From contig OZ231126.1 in the NCBI GenBank assembly GCA_965153355.1, positions 111,724,001 through 111,788,000 on the forward strand: a DNA stretch of 64,000 nt. The letters run 5' to 3'. The notes under the pieces are model-generated. The model searched no databases and was not told the DNA's origin. It saw only the letters and a program-made list of their open reading frames with translations. Positions 47,415 through 61,229 of the stretch are shown here, piece by piece. Numbering within the stretch: the first letter of the stretch is position 1; every line of letters starts with the position of its first letter. Made by a program: the position numbers and the translations under genes. The DNA comes from Flaccisagitta enflata. Lineage: Eukaryota > Chaetognatha > Sagittoidea > Aphragmophora.

Positions 47415-47990
47415 GTGGCACTGCTGTCTCACACAATGTTTGAGACAAGAATGACATAACTATGCGGTTTTTTGCATTTTTGCATAGGTCATGGGCATAC
47501 AAACCAAGAACCATCAAGTAGAAAATCTTTCCAGAGGCGCTTTTTAAAATAAATGAAAAATTCAATATTTCTAGCTTTATTTTTCATAAAAAAATTTTCA
47601 GGTTGGTTTAACCTATTTTTTGAGAGCATATTGTTAATCCTGATAAAATTCTGATTCATTTGATAGGTCGCACTATATGGTTTTCATAAGAAATACATTT
47701 CTTATTTTCAGGCCAACGTTCAAATTTTGTAACGGTGGCTTTGAAAATGAAAATTTTTTTTCTTATAAAAACCATATAGTGCGACCTATCAAATGAATCA
47801 GAAATTTATCAGGAAAAATTTTTTTATGAAAAATGAAGCTAAAAATATTGAGTTTTTCATTTATTTCAAAAAGAGCCTCAGGAAAGATTTTCTACTTGAT
47901 GGTTCTTGGTTTGTATGCTCATGAATTATGCAAAAAACCGCATAGTTATATCATTCTTGTCTCAAACCTTGTGTGAGACAGCAGTGTGGT
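47415..47990 (+). repeat. Large foldback (inverted repeat) element
   Basis: The left arm from CACTGCTGTCTCACACAATG (47419) is the imperfect reverse complement of the right arm ending TTGTGTGAGACAGCAGTG (47986). Pairing continues through ATGCGGTTTTTTGCA, CTTGATGGTTCTTGGTTTGT and CATATAGTGCGACCTATCAA. Arms are about 250 bp with a loop near 47690-47765. It looks like a MITE or foldback element; I found no clear target duplication. A TA array follows at once. Confidence 0.85.
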
Positions 47991-47995
47991 CATGG

Positions 47996-48170
<175 letters not shown>

Positions 48171-48808
48171 AATAAATTTAAATCAAATGACATATGCGGT
48201 TGATTCTTAGCTTTTAAACCGATGTCAATTTCTGATTGAAAAATGATCTATCAATCTGGCATAAAACTCCACCAATAGTAGTAATATTCAGGTGCGACCA
48301 AATGCATGGTCAAATGAAATCCAGTGGCCAAAATCTGTGATAAATATTAGAAAATGTGGGGAGATCACAAGATCACAAATCACAAATACGATAAGATAGG
48401 TCACATGTGACAGCATAAATAAATGAATGACCAAAGAAAGATAGAAAGAAGGAAAGAAAGATAGAAAGATAGACAGTGATGATGATAGATAGAAAATGTG
48501 AAACGGTCAAGACATGATGAAAGAATTGAAAGTAAAAATATAAAAGGGAAAGGATCACACAATCACAAAGTCACAAAGTCACAAAAATAACAAAATAACA
48601 AAAATGATTAAATGATAAAGTAAGCAGATTGACCAGAGAAGATGGGAGATGAGAAGGAAACGGGGAAGTTAAAAAACAATTATATGGTAGAAATAGGGTA
48701 AAATTATGGGGAATACCCATAAGAAATGGGGTAAAAAGGTACTGTATATGACCTAATTTTGTCCTTAGAAATAAGGGTAATTTGACCATTTTGTATTTGA
48801 ATTTGAAC
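48171..48808. other. No gene seen
   Basis: AT-rich, with a GAAAGATAGAAA tract (48436-48475) and repeated TCACAAAATAACAAA words at 48550-48610. Confidence 0.45.
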
Positions 48809-48992
48809 AATTTCTATTTAAAATTGAATAAAATTGCAGTTTGGAAATAAGAAATTTATTCATTTTAATTATTGAATTGGTAGAAATAGTTAAAATGAAT
48901 AATTTCTATTTAAAATTGAATAAAACTGCAGTTTGGAAATAAGAAATTTATTCATTTTAATTATTGAATTGGTAGAAATAGTTAAAATGAAC
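48809..48992 (+). repeat. 92-bp tandem duplication
   Basis: AATTTCTATTTAAAATTGAA starts at 48809 and 48901; units differ at one or two positions. Confidence 0.8.
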
Positions 48993-51498
<2,506 letters not shown>

Positions 51499-51501
<3 letters not shown>

Positions 51502-52790
51502 TATGAATTTATAAAAAAAATGTTAAACAGTTTCCACAGGTACCAGAGAGAGGAAGAGCAAATAGAGTTTAATTGATTGAAAAAAATGATAGAAAGATAG
51601 ACAGACAGATACAGATATATATATGGAGAGAGCAAGGGACTCGTTTAAAGAGACAAAGAGAGATACAGATAAATAGATTTTGTGACTATATGACTTTGTG
51701 ACTTTTTGATTAAGACACACATTCTGTGACGTAAGCTTTCAAAGTAATCACACATTCTGTGACGCAAGTGTTCAAATCAGGGCATGGAAATGTTTAAACT
51801 ATGACAAAAAAGTTTTGAAGGTAAAAAGAGGGAAAAAATTTGGAGGTTTGCTGTTTAATCTAAATATCAACGCGGTTGTATGAGCCAGTCAGTTTGTTAT
51901 TCTGTCACAATGTTGATATAAATGTTTGTCTCCTTTTTCTGATACTTTTGAACATTGGAGAATACGTTTGGAGGAAGGCATCCTTTCTCCAAAGGTACTT
52001 TAAAGGTTTTAGTTTTTCTCTAAATACATTTGTCGGTCTGACTTTTTCTGTTAGTCTCAACGCACGCAATGTTGGTTCAATGTTTTTTTTACTTTTGTTC
52101 CCTATTCCGGAGCAATGAAAATATTGGAGCAAAGTCAAGTGGTTATAATGATTAGTTGAAAAAAGATAAGGCTTTTTAGAATGACAAACAAATATTTTCA
52201 ATATAAATTTGAAGGACGGTGGTTGAGGATTGACAGGTATATTCACTGATTCATCTATAATTGTAAATTTTTTGGTCCAAGAATATGTTAAAGAATATAT
52301 TAATTTTTGTTTTGACACAGTTTACTTATTGGTTGGCTAGTTGGTTGTTCGGTTCATTGTGAGTTGGTTTTGGTGGAAGAATTGTAGAGTTTTTTTTGGC
52401 AAAATATGTGTCACAAAATATGTTTCGTAGCGAAGGAGCTCATTCTTAATCTCATTATTTCGTCATTGAATTCTTTGTCAAAAAAAGTAAGAGCCAGTTT
52501 TTTTAGCAGTATGGGAAATCCTATGGTTACATGTTTTATATGTTTTATATCTCATTCTCCGTAGGTAGATTTCCGTTTTTGCCAAGATAGAAATTAAAAC
52601 AAATAAAAGATGTTGATTTGAATGGAGCAAAGTTTTATATTTATAAATGGATTTACATTACTGTTGGATCCGCTACAGCAGGGTTTAATTGTATCCATAG
52701 GAGAAATTGCAGAACAATGGTTTCTTAGGAGAAGTTTACATTCTATCATTCTTAGTGAGATCGGATTTTTTTTTCAAAATCACTGTTTTC
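51499..52790. other. No gene seen
   Basis: Unique-looking AT-rich DNA. Two phrases, CACATTCTGTGACGTAAGC and CACATTCTGTGACGCAAGT, lie 36 bp apart at about 51716 and 51751. A 137-codon minus frame (51905-52318) has normal composition but no recognisable motif. Confidence 0.4.
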
Positions 52791-52807
52791 CAGAAAGACA
52801 GATGGAC

Positions 52808-52852
52808 GAACCCCTGTGTCCTTCAGGACATCAGCCCTTTGGGCCATTGCCC

Positions 52853-52935
<83 letters not shown>
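52808..52935 (+). repeat. Diverged family-2 module plus GA microsatellite
   Basis: CCCCTGTGTCCTTCAGGACA, TCAGCCCTTTGGGCCATTGC, then a GA array 52857-52931 ending in a G-run. Confidence 0.75.
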
Positions 52936-52939
<4 letters not shown>

Positions 52940-53700
52940 TAGAGAGAGAGCCAAATCCTGTATACTGCAAGAAAACCAAGGCAAACTTATCCCATATTGA
53001 TTTATACCGGCCTCTTGGTTGGATGGATGGAAGATTAGTTTGAAGTGAAAGTATGCTCAAATGTTTAGTGTAGGGGTTAAATGATGTGAAAGATTCAAGT
53101 ACAATGTTGACATACAGAGAATAATTTGTGAGGATGAACCACTACACATATAAAGTTGACAATTAGGGGGATACTTATCAGATTGCAATAGAGCTGCAAC
53201 ATGCTTATGCAATTGTCAGTTTGCCTTGTTAGTCAATTGTTGCATGAAGTGATAAAGAGGATTAGATAGGGGCAATATTTGAGGGCAAATATATGGTTTT
53301 GTATCCATGATTTTTCAATTCAAACAGGAGGGAGTTTTCCTGTTTCATTAATATTGGAAGCAATGTTTGAAGATTTGGATTGATGGTATACAATGCATTT
53401 ATTGGACTTCATGTTTTTGTGTTAGGACATTAAGATCAATTTGTAAGAAGTCAAATGGATACAAGTGGTTGAAATAGCTGTAAGGTTACTGAAGATTTTA
53501 AGAGACTACAATGCTATAGCACAGATCTCATTTGTATAATGTAGAACTGTTGTTGGATTAAAAATATGATAAGCAATACAATTTGATGAACATGTTCTAT
53601 TTTTTTATGAATTTATCTTTTGCTCACAATGTGTTGTTTAAATCTTGTCAAATATATTGGTAGTGGCAAAATGTATGCGAATTAATCGACTTTTTTATGA
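52936..53700. other. No gene seen
   Basis: AT-rich unique-looking DNA. Confidence 0.45.
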
Positions 53701-53724
53701 GACATTTATCACAAAAGCTGTCTT

Positions 53725-54375
53725 TTAGTTTAGGGGTAGGGGTAATTTCAGGGGTGTTGGCGAGTTACGGAAAGAAGGTGTGTTTAGTGAAAGTATTGAA
53801 ATTAGGGCTATGTGGTAGTTGATTGGAAGGAAGAGCTTAGAAGTGAGCAAAGAGGTAAAGGTGAGTAAAGAGGCAGGGGTGGGTTGAGGCAGTTTTGGGT
53901 GGGAATGACATAAGGGGTAGGTTTTGGTGAATGGGTGAATTTGGGGTAGGAATGAATTTAGGAGAATGGGTGAGGTTAGGGGTAGGGTAAGTTAACGGGT
54001 AGTGGTGATTCATGGGTAGGTGTGATCTTTTGGGTAAGGGTGAGTCGTAGAGTAGGGGTGAATGTTGAATAATGGTGAGTAAAGTGGTAGGGGTGAGCAA
54101 AGGGATAGAAGTGAGTATGGCAGTGAAGGTGAGTTAAGGGGTAGGGCTGAGTTAAGGGTTAGGGGTGAGTTTTGGGGAAAGTTTGTGTTTTGGGGAAGGG
54201 GCGCGTTTTGAGAAATGGGTTAGTTTAGTGGTAGAAGTGATTTTTTTTTTATTCTTTTTTTTTTTGTGGAAGAGGTGAGGTTTGGGGGTAGAAGTAAATT
54301 TTGGGTTGTGGCCAGTTTAGGGGTAGGGGTGAGTTTTGGGGTGAGTTTTGGGGTAGGGGTGAGCTAGGGTATAGT
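53725..54375 (+). repeat. G-rich degenerate minisatellite AGGGGTAGGGGTGAGTTTTG
   Basis: About 650 bp of an approximately 20-bp unit rich in GGGGT, strongest at 53940-54170 and 54310-54370. The purine-rich strand has many closely spaced G4 runs. The antisense frame (LTPTTLLTIIQHSP) is low complexity. Confidence 0.7.
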
Positions 54376-55000
54376 TGGTTTGTGTTTTGTAATTATTACA
54401 GATAAATTCACCTTATAACAAAGTTGCCCTAACTTATTTTGGCAATGATTTAAGTAAATAGATGTGAAGCCATGTAGACCGCATAACCTAAATAACATTA
54501 AAAAGAATTTAGTGATAAAACATTTTAAATGCTGGTAATCCACTTTTTGTAAATTTGTAGGGGAAGAAGGACATTGAAATTATTTGCATATTGCAGAAAT
54601 AGTTTAGGCGTGTTCAGAAGTTTTAGCCATGTTTTGCATGTAAGAATTAATTACAACATTTTATGATGCATTTATATGATGTTTCTTTCTGTTTTGTCTC
54701 TTGTATTGGTAGTGAAACCTTTTGTTTCCATTGCTCTGGCTTTTCCTTTTAACAGTTTGTAAGTAACAGTGAATTTCTGTTAAGGTTGGGTGAAAAAGGG
54801 ATAGTTTTTATGATTTTTAAAAACCATATTTTGAAGGAATGATTTTTTTGAGAATGGGTGAATTTGGGGTAGGAATGAGTTTAGAAGAGGGGAGGTTAAG
54901 GGCAATGAGCTTTGATACATTTTGAATTTGTTTTGCACCGGCTGATAGCCAGAATTTTTGGGCAGGGGCGAAATGGCAAGATTTTTTGGCGGTAAAAAAG

Positions 55001-55001
<1 letters not shown>
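54376..55001. other. No gene seen
   Basis: AT-rich. A GAATGGGTGAATTTGGGGTA phrase at 54852 repeats one at 53928, an outlier of the G-rich minisatellite. Confidence 0.45.
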
Positions 55002-55076
<75 letters not shown>

Positions 55077-55128
55077 AGAGAGATAAAAGAGGAAGAAAAG
55101 AAGAAGGAAAGACAGACTGGTAGAGAAA

Positions 55129-55192
<64 letters not shown>

Positions 55193-55198
55193 AAAGAG
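55002..55198 (+). repeat. GA and GAAA microsatellites
   Basis: GA array 55004-55070 and GAAA array 55129-55194. Confidence 0.95.
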
Positions 55199-55676
55199 AA
55201 AAAGAAGTTCAATTGATTTTAGGGTCAGTTAGTCTCATAGTATCTGCTGCAAGGTCAATAGAGCTGATCCCTCATTTGATCAGGATCGTAGTTGTATTGT
55301 TATAGCTTTTTTTGAAATTTATTATATCCTAAGTTGTAGGTTTGGGCCATTAAAGTTGATAATCATAGGGGGATGATCTTCAGCTTTTCTTCATAGTACA
55401 TTGATAGTAGTATAGTTGTAAAACGCTTTAAAATGTTTAGTTTTCTATAAAAGAAAGAAATTGAATGGAAGCCCATCTGGTTGTTTTCTAGGTGGGTTTT
55501 TCTATTTAACCTTCCCTAAAATGATAAAACAATGAAAGACTGAGAATGAAGGCTGATTATCTCAATAGTAGAGAGCAGCTCAGTTGTCATTTGTGCAGGG
55601 GCCTTTTGTATGTCAGTTTAATAAGTGCGTTGTTGCAATATCAGTAGTTCACTGGTTCATTAGTTAATGTGTTGAA

Positions 55677-55946
55677 ATTTTAGTCCTGTGCTACGCGACT
55701 CTATAAGCCATTTTTTGGTCAGTCCGTTGGTCGGTTCATCAGTTTGTTAGTCCATTGGTCTGTTCGTCAGTCTGTCGGTCATAAAACAGTTTTAAAGGTT
55801 TTTTTTAAGTGTATTTTATGTCATTGTATGGTAGAAAAGAATTTTTCTAATGTGTTTTTGAAAAAAAAACTGTTTGCCTGTTTGTCTGCCTGACATTTTT
55901 TGAAAATACCGACGCACGCGACTTAGGTCTAATGACGTTGTTTTTT
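55677..55946 (+). repeat. Family-1 hairpin repeat, end type B
   Basis: TTTTAGTCCTGTGCTACGCG start (one arm damaged), CTCTATAAGCCATTTTTTGG, GGTC/GTCAG tract, AAAACAGTTTTAAAGG core, CTGTTTGCCTGTTTGTCTGC and end GACGCACGCGACTTAGGTC then TAATGACGTTG. Confidence 0.85.
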
Positions 55947-56167
55947 TGTTTCTTTGCTTTCTTTTATGTATTTGGCTCAGTACAGTTTGAATACTACTCG
56001 ACTCAAAAAAAAAAAAAAAAAAAGCTGCACTTTTATAAAGCAAATTTTCATATTAAATTTCAAAAACCCTAATCAAAATTTTAGACTGTTTGAAAGCTCT
56101 TGAAAAGATGTTTTATTTGGCTCCAATCTGGCAATTCTAGATTTTATTGTTTAGAAATGGCTTAAGA

Positions 56168-56406
56168 AGCGACTCTACAACCCACTCCGTCGGTTGGTTG
56201 GTTGGTCAGTTGGTCGGTCAGTTGGTCGTCGGTGGGTTGGTTTGTCGGTTGGTCCGTAACACTTAGCTTTTTTGCGTCGTGTTTGGTCATATCGGGTTGT
56301 CTCAGTTATTTTAAGTTATTTTTTTGTTGTTTTTGTTGTTTTGGTCATTTTTGGTTGCTTTCAGTCATTTTTGGTCATTTTTAGTTGCTTTAGTCATTTT
56401 TGGTTA
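56168..56406 (+). repeat. Family-1 type-A left part
   Basis: GCGACTCTACAACCCACTCC, GGTTGGTC tract, GTAACACTTAGCTTTTTTGC block and a GGTCATTTTTGGTTGC array. The hairpin's first arm and the A end are missing. Confidence 0.7.
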
Positions 56407-56620
56407 TTTTTAGTCGCGTACGCCGACTCTAAATCCTGCTTTGTCCATCGGTTGGTCAGTCGGTTGGTCGGTCGGTCGGTTGGTTGGTCCTCATTTTACT
56501 TTTTTTATGTCTTTGCAGTGTTTAGCCTCACTGCACTTGCTTAAGTGCTTCAGTAACTCAAATACAGCCCCTGCCCACCCGCAAGCAACTAAGGTAGTTG
56601 TGTATCCGGCCTTGTTAAGG
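56407..56620 (+). repeat. Family-1 hairpin repeat, end type C
   Basis: TTTTTAGTCGCGTACGCCGACT start, GTCGGTTGG tract, CCCCTGCCCACCCGCAAGC and AACTAAGGTAGTTGTGTATC then CGGCCTTGTT. It abuts the truncated type-A copy, as at 47200. Confidence 0.8.
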
Positions 56621-56689
56621 GTTGTTTTGGGGCGAGAGAGGTACATATGGGATGATTACGTTGCAAAAGTTAAAATCAAGACCTAAGAG

Positions 56690-56960
56690 GGAAGATTTTT
56701 GATAAGGAGGGGCTCCAGAGGGAAGAAAGTTCTGTAGAATACAGTTTATGAGGCTGTTTGGAGGTCTGCGGGATGGATTGGAGATTTGAGAGCTTTGAAT
56801 TGAGGCCTGGGAGGTTTGAATTAAGGGCATGAGTAGGTTATTTTGGTGATTAAAAGGGGATGATGGTGGGGGTGGGTGGATGGATGGACGGACACACATG
56901 TGAGGAAAGAAAATTACTTTGGGTTCCACAGGAGTTTGTCCCCTTTAAGGCAGTTACTGA
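56690..56960 (-). repeat. Family-2 repeat, short inverted copy
   Basis: GGGGCTCCAGAGGGAAGAAAG then TTCTGTAGAATACAG (inverted module), GGTTTGAATTAAGGGC minisatellite-like units, and a forward module GGTTCCACAGGAGTTTGTCC. The two modules face each other. Confidence 0.65.
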
Positions 56961-57193
56961 TACAGTTTGACAAAGAGTTGTTTGTATAAAGCTCATTTTG
57001 AATCCTACAATTATAAAAGAGAGAAAGTGACCGTATTTGGGCTTAGTCAGGGTATTACGAAATCTAGCAATTTCATCCTTCAAAAAATTAGCCAAGTGGC
57101 AGGGCTGATTTAATGACCATCATTCTTTCCTTTTTGGGCAGTGACCTTCTCAGGCCTTGAATTAAATACAAATAAAAGATAAAAAGTAATGAG

Positions 57194-57970
57194 ATGCCAA
57201 GAAAAACAATTCACATCCATGTGCCGGAGTGCAGTGGCGATTACTGGTTTTGCCAGTCATTGGAATGGTGGGCACGCGGGAAATGTCCCAAAAAGGGGCT
57301 GATAGACTCGGGAATGAAGAGAGCGGAAGATTATATAAACAGATGCTCAAATGACGACATAGAGAACCTCAACCTTGTACATGTACCTTGGAAAATTGAA
57401 AGTTTGTCAAACCCATCTCCGAGAATTGGTGTGTCGGAGTTGGGTGAACCAATATGGAATTATACAAATACTCCTGCGTCAGAGTTGGGTACTAGCGAGG
57501 GTGGACTACCAATATTGTCAACATCAAACAATGAATCAGAGATGACTGACTGTCCATCTGTCATGGCGGGATACGTGAAGGGGGCAATGGACGTGGGTAA
57601 GGTGGTGTATAACGAGTGTGTGCGTGCTGTAAAAGAGAAGCGAAGCATCAATAGGGAGTGGCGATTGGAGGTGGCAAAGTTGAGGGTTGGGGATGAGGTG
57701 TTAGGTGGGCGCGTTGCCACACGTCGGGCAAAGAGGAAGATTGATGTAGAATGGCAGGCAAAGGTGGATGAATGGGAAGAATCGAAGAGACTGTGCCGTA
57801 TAGATTATAATGCTTGGATGATGATGAAAGGTTGTGTTAATGGTTTTAGTGACGAGCGAGAGGGTGGTGCAGGTGATGATGGAGACAACGATGGCAGTGA
57901 TGTTAAAAAGGACAATGACAATTGTAATGACAAGACTTTGCTGCGTGGTAGTGACGGCGACAACAACTAG
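57194..57970 (+). CDS. Unrecognised ORF with Cys-containing N-terminus
   Basis: 258 codons from ATG 57194. HVPECSGDYWFCQSLEWW (residues 9-26) and RGKCPKKGLIDSGMKRAE (28-45) form a small Cys-bearing head. A mid-region is Ser/Glu/Gly-rich, 150-215 is a basic likely helical segment (VKEKRSINREWRLEVAKL), and the acidic Asp/Asn tail DDGDNDGSDVKKDNDN is partly microsatellite-like. The TAG at 57968 is followed in the same frame by a further open stretch to 58240. KGLIDSGMK recurs as KGLMESGMK in the minus-strand ORF at 63012-63266. I recognise no family; it may be a mobile-element or lineage-specific gene. Confidence 0.45.
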   Translation: MPRKTIHIHVPECSGDYWFCQSLEWWARGKCPKKGLIDSGMKRAEDYINRCSNDDIENLNLVHVPWKIESLSNPSPRIGVSELGEPIWNYTNTPASELGTSEGGLPILSTSNNESEMTDCPSVMAGYVKGAMDVGKVVYNECVRAVKEKRSINREWRLEVAKLRVGDEVLGGRVATRRAKRKIDVEWQAKVDEWEESKRLCRIDYNAWMMMKGCVNGFSDEREGGAGDDGDNDGSDVKKDNDNCNDKTLLRGSDGDNN

Positions 57971-58240
57971 AACGACATCAGTGTTAAGGTGGAATCTATC
58001 TACAACGGCGATGTCAAGGTTCAGGTTGGGCATCCTTTTGGTGAAAAAAGTGGCAACTATTACGTTTATGACAAGGACGGTGAAGAATGTGGTGAAGAAT
58101 ACGGTGAAGAATGTGGTAAAGAATGCAGATGCTGCAATGACAACAGGGACAACTCTTGTAGCAACAACAATGACAACAACAATGAAAATTATGACGTCAT
58201 TTGGGTGTGCAATAAATTTGGCAAAGACATTATAGTATGA
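57971..58240 (+). CDS. In-frame continuation after TAG, Cys/Asn-rich
   Basis: The same frame as 57194-57970 continues without an ATG: VKVQVGHPFGEKSGNYYVYD, then GEECGEEYGEECGKECRCC and an Asn/Asp-rich run, ending IWVCNKFGKDIIV and a stop. Four to six cysteines are closely spaced. Either the TAG is a nonsense mutation or an intron/readthrough site in one longer gene, or this is a separate remnant. Confidence 0.3.
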   Translation, partial: NDISVKVESIYNGDVKVQVGHPFGEKSGNYYVYDKDGEECGEEYGEECGKECRCCNDNRDNSCSNNNDNNNENYDVIWVCNKFGKDIIV

Positions 58241-58321
58241 AAACCAAGGTTTTGGATGAGTTAGTGGGATGAAATTTGAAATGTACCAACCAAATAGGTT
58301 CTACAAGAGGATAGAATGTGC

Positions 58322-58412
58322 AGTTTTTATTTGCGGATACGCAACTCTATTAGAGGCTTTGTACATCTGTCTGTCAATCTGTCCGTCTGTTGGTCTGTCA
58401 GTCTGTTGGTAA
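58322..58412 (+). repeat. Family-1 hairpin repeat, diverged arms TTGCG/CGCAA
   Basis: TTTTTATTTGCGGATACGCA then ACTCTATTAGAGGCTTTG and a GTCTGTC tract. The arms TTGCG and CGCAA pair perfectly although both differ from the standard CGCG arms. Confidence 0.65.
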
Positions 58413-59164
58413 TGATCAAATCGAAAAGTGGAAAAACAAGCATTTTGGATATTTTTTGTGTATGTTTGTGTGAGAGGGGTGGGTATTGGGGTTTGGTTGA
58501 GGGTTGGACACCCCTGCCCACCCATCCACAACGATATTATTACCCCGCATCATTTATTCATATGGATATCCATGGCTTGTGTAAAAAGGAGTTATGCTGC
58601 AGATGAATTTCCAATTTTGTGGAATTTTTACTAACAAAAGATGGCAAAGAATAGCAATTACATAGCTGAGTATAACATCAAATTTTTGACACTTAATTAA
58701 TGAATGAATGGAGGGGTATTAATCGTTAAAGCAAGAGAGTTATACTATTATAAAATATAGTTTAGACATTAAAAAAAAAGATAAAATAAACCAGTCTGAA
58801 AATCAGAATCACTTCCCATCTTTTCATTAAAGTTTATCTCTTCATGAACAGTGATATTAGATATTTCTTACCCTCCATGAATTAGATCCATGAATTCTTG
58901 CTGTCTACTGGATAGAACATATTTGTAAGTACCTAACCCTTATATGTTCAACCTATTTTGATTAAAAACGACATATAGAAAATAGTTTGAATGACCTTTA
59001 CAAAATTTTGCCAAATTTTTTTCATATCCTGTATTTGATGATGATGATTTAATTGATGATTGTTGTACTGCAATTAAATGCATTTTGTACATATTTGCAT
59101 AATTGTTTTTTATAGATACTAATTCATTGAAATTGTTACCCTGGTTACCAAAGTTGACACTCAA
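58413..59164. other. No gene seen
   Basis: AT-rich DNA. TTTTTTATAG at 59107-59116 is an acceptor-like sequence 50 bp before the next ORF. Confidence 0.4.
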
Positions 59165-59671
59165 ATGGCTTGCAATCGTTGTGGCTGCAAATGTGGACGA
59201 TGCAATGAAATTCATGAAGTAGAATTGTCAAAACAGGGGTCGATGGACAACAGGAAAGAGGAGATGGGTGGAAGTGGGTTGCAGCATGGGGTGGTGGATA
59301 TTGTGAAGGTGAGGTGTGATGAAGATGACGTGAGTGGGGCTGCAGTGGATGACAGGCAATGTGAAGATGAAGAATTGGAGAGGTGGTTAGATCAAATTTT
59401 GATAGATGATGATGACAGCAACAAAGGCGAATTGTGCATTAGCATGGAGTCACCCAAGGATGACAATTGCGTTGGTGAAGGACGCCCAACAAGTGGTGAG
59501 CCCGTGGCGATGACAGATGTAATCATGGCCACATCGTCAACTACATTGACATCAATAAAGGCCGATGAAGGTGCATGGGTGGAGATTTCTGCAAACCTGA
59601 TGTGCCCATGTACTTCAGAGATTTTGGATTCGAGAGAGGGCAGCAGTGGGCGTATTAAAGAGAGGAGATGA
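59165..59671 (+). CDS. Unrecognised small acidic protein with CxCxCxxC-type head
   Basis: 168 codons from ATG 59165. The head MACNRCGCKCGRCNEIHEVE has cysteines at 3, 6, 8, 10 and 13-type spacing, plausible for metal binding. GLQHGVVDIVKVRCDEDD (about 39-56) and an acidic ELERWLDQILIDDDD segment follow. The head and the GVVDIVKVRCDEDD stretch align with CNCSCKRC and GMVDGVMVTHDQDY of the minus-strand ORF at 63012-63266, so the two look like diverged paralogues. No family recognised; the rest is Ser/Thr-rich. Confidence 0.45.
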   Translation: MACNRCGCKCGRCNEIHEVELSKQGSMDNRKEEMGGSGLQHGVVDIVKVRCDEDDVSGAAVDDRQCEDEELERWLDQILIDDDDSNKGELCISMESPKDDNCVGEGRPTSGEPVAMTDVIMATSSTTLTSIKADEGAWVEISANLMCPCTSEILDSREGSSGRIKERR

Positions 59672-59990
59672 CATTCATTGACATGTCTATGAGTCCATGG
59701 GGATTATCGAGTATGGAAATATTTAAGTTTTACGCCTGCAATTATTGTCAATGCTAACCTTTTGCCGTATTTGGGTATTGAAGCAGCCTATATTGCAAGA
59801 AGGCAACATCTATTTTATTTTTTGTAATAGTGATTGATTGATGAAAAAATAACTTATCATTTTGTTATTACATTATAAGTTTGATTGTGATTTGATGTGA
59901 AATATATTCCAGATTTGTTTTAATTGAACACATGTGCACATGCACCTGGGATTAAGATAGAGTACTCCATATTAAAACTTTGATGAAGAA

Positions 59991-60488
59991 ATGTTGACAG
60001 TAAATGGGAGAATGGCTGTTTCAACAGGCGTGATTGATGGATATATCATTAGCAATTGGACGGAAGAGGCACTCGCTGACATACTTGATCAAACTACAGT
60101 GAAAGACAGTCCGCTGGGGTTTACTGATTTGACGCCAATTGGTGTGGACAGAGTAGCTGCTGGATTAGAAGATCGACACGTGGAGTTCATTGTTGGTGAA
60201 CACTTGTATACCGAGAGTGTCAACAGAGCAGTGGAAATGGGAGGTATGGATGGAGGATTGCCAAAGATGGAAGGTGTGAATGTAGGAATGCTGCATATGA
60301 TGGGTGTGGTAATGCAGAAGAGGGTTGGGTACATGGAGGTGCAACTGAGTAATCTCTTAATCAAGGTAAATGGAATAAAATCGCAAATGATTGATTTGAT
60401 TAATACCCAAAATGGAATGATGGACCATCAGACAAAAAATAAAGGGAGAAGCATGGTTATTAGCGTGTATCTAAATGATTTTTATTGA
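59991..60488 (+). CDS. Unrecognised ORF with C-terminal helical segment
   Basis: 165 codons from ATG 59991. The N-terminal part (NGRMAVSTGVIDGYIISNWT) is ordinary in composition. The C-terminal part (MGVVMQKRVGYMEVQLSNLL, KVNGIKSQMIDLINTQNGM) is likely a coiled helix. It follows the Cys-headed ORF by 320 bp on the same strand with no clear promoter, so it may be a later exon or a companion gene. No motif recognised. Confidence 0.4.
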   Translation: MLTVNGRMAVSTGVIDGYIISNWTEEALADILDQTTVKDSPLGFTDLTPIGVDRVAAGLEDRHVEFIVGEHLYTESVNRAVEMGGMDGGLPKMEGVNVGMLHMMGVVMQKRVGYMEVQLSNLLIKVNGIKSQMIDLINTQNGMMDHQTKNKGRSMVISVYLNDFY

Positions 60489-60650
60489 AATCAATATTAG
60501 CTTTGAAGTTCTACTTTTAGGTGGCCGCGCCTTACCTTCTATTTTCCTTACCCCTATAGCAAATCCAAAATTTCAAAATACTCAAATTCCAATTCTGTTT
60601 GCAGATTTGGAATATGCAAAAAAAAACTGATAGTTGAAAGTGTTTTCCTT

Positions 60651-60835
60651 TTTTTAGTTGCGTGCAAGCAACTCTACACCCCGCTTCGTCCGTTGGTCGG
60701 TCGATCTGTCACACTTTACTTTTTTCTGATTTATTTTTTTTTACCCCATTGCTCCTGCCCAAATGGTCTAGTGACCTCAAATATGGCCCCTGCCCACCCG
60801 CACGCGACTTTGGTAGCCGTGTATCCTACCTTGTT
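60651..60835 (+). repeat. Family-1 hairpin repeat, end type C, arms AGTTGC/GCAACT
   Basis: TTTTTAGTTGCGTGCAAGCA then ACTCTACACCCCGCTTCGTC, GGTCGGTCG tract, CCCCTGCCCACCCGCACGCG and ACTTTGGTAGCCGTGTATCC then TACCTTGTT. The hairpin arms carry paired C-to-T and G-to-A changes. Confidence 0.8.
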
Positions 60836-61229
60836 GATATTCAAATTAGAAGGTGGTCAAAAGTGCTGTCAAATATCGCAAAATATACCTTTCCTTTTAA
60901 TTTGTTTGTAAAATCATTGAACTTACTTTTTTTAAGAAGCTTTAGTGAGGATTTTGATGATGATCCTAAAGGAATTTTGAAAAAAGAAAAGCATTTTCAA
61001 CAGACAGTTTTTCATGCAGATTTCAAATCTGCTGTTAAAAGTTTGATTTGAGCAATTTGAAATTTTTGGTATTTTATTGACCCATGGAAAGTTCAAGGTA
61101 AGGCGCGGTAACCAAGACGTAAATTTTTTAAGCTGAAAACAATGACAACGGAAGCCCAAGACAGCTCCACAACATGAATTGCTCATACAATTTTGATTTT
61201 TCTGGATTTATTCATTTCAGTACAGGCTA

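Noticed and set aside
53725-54375. Telomeric repeat
   Set aside because: Units are GGGGTRAG-like and degenerate, not TTAGGG arrays, and the region is internal.
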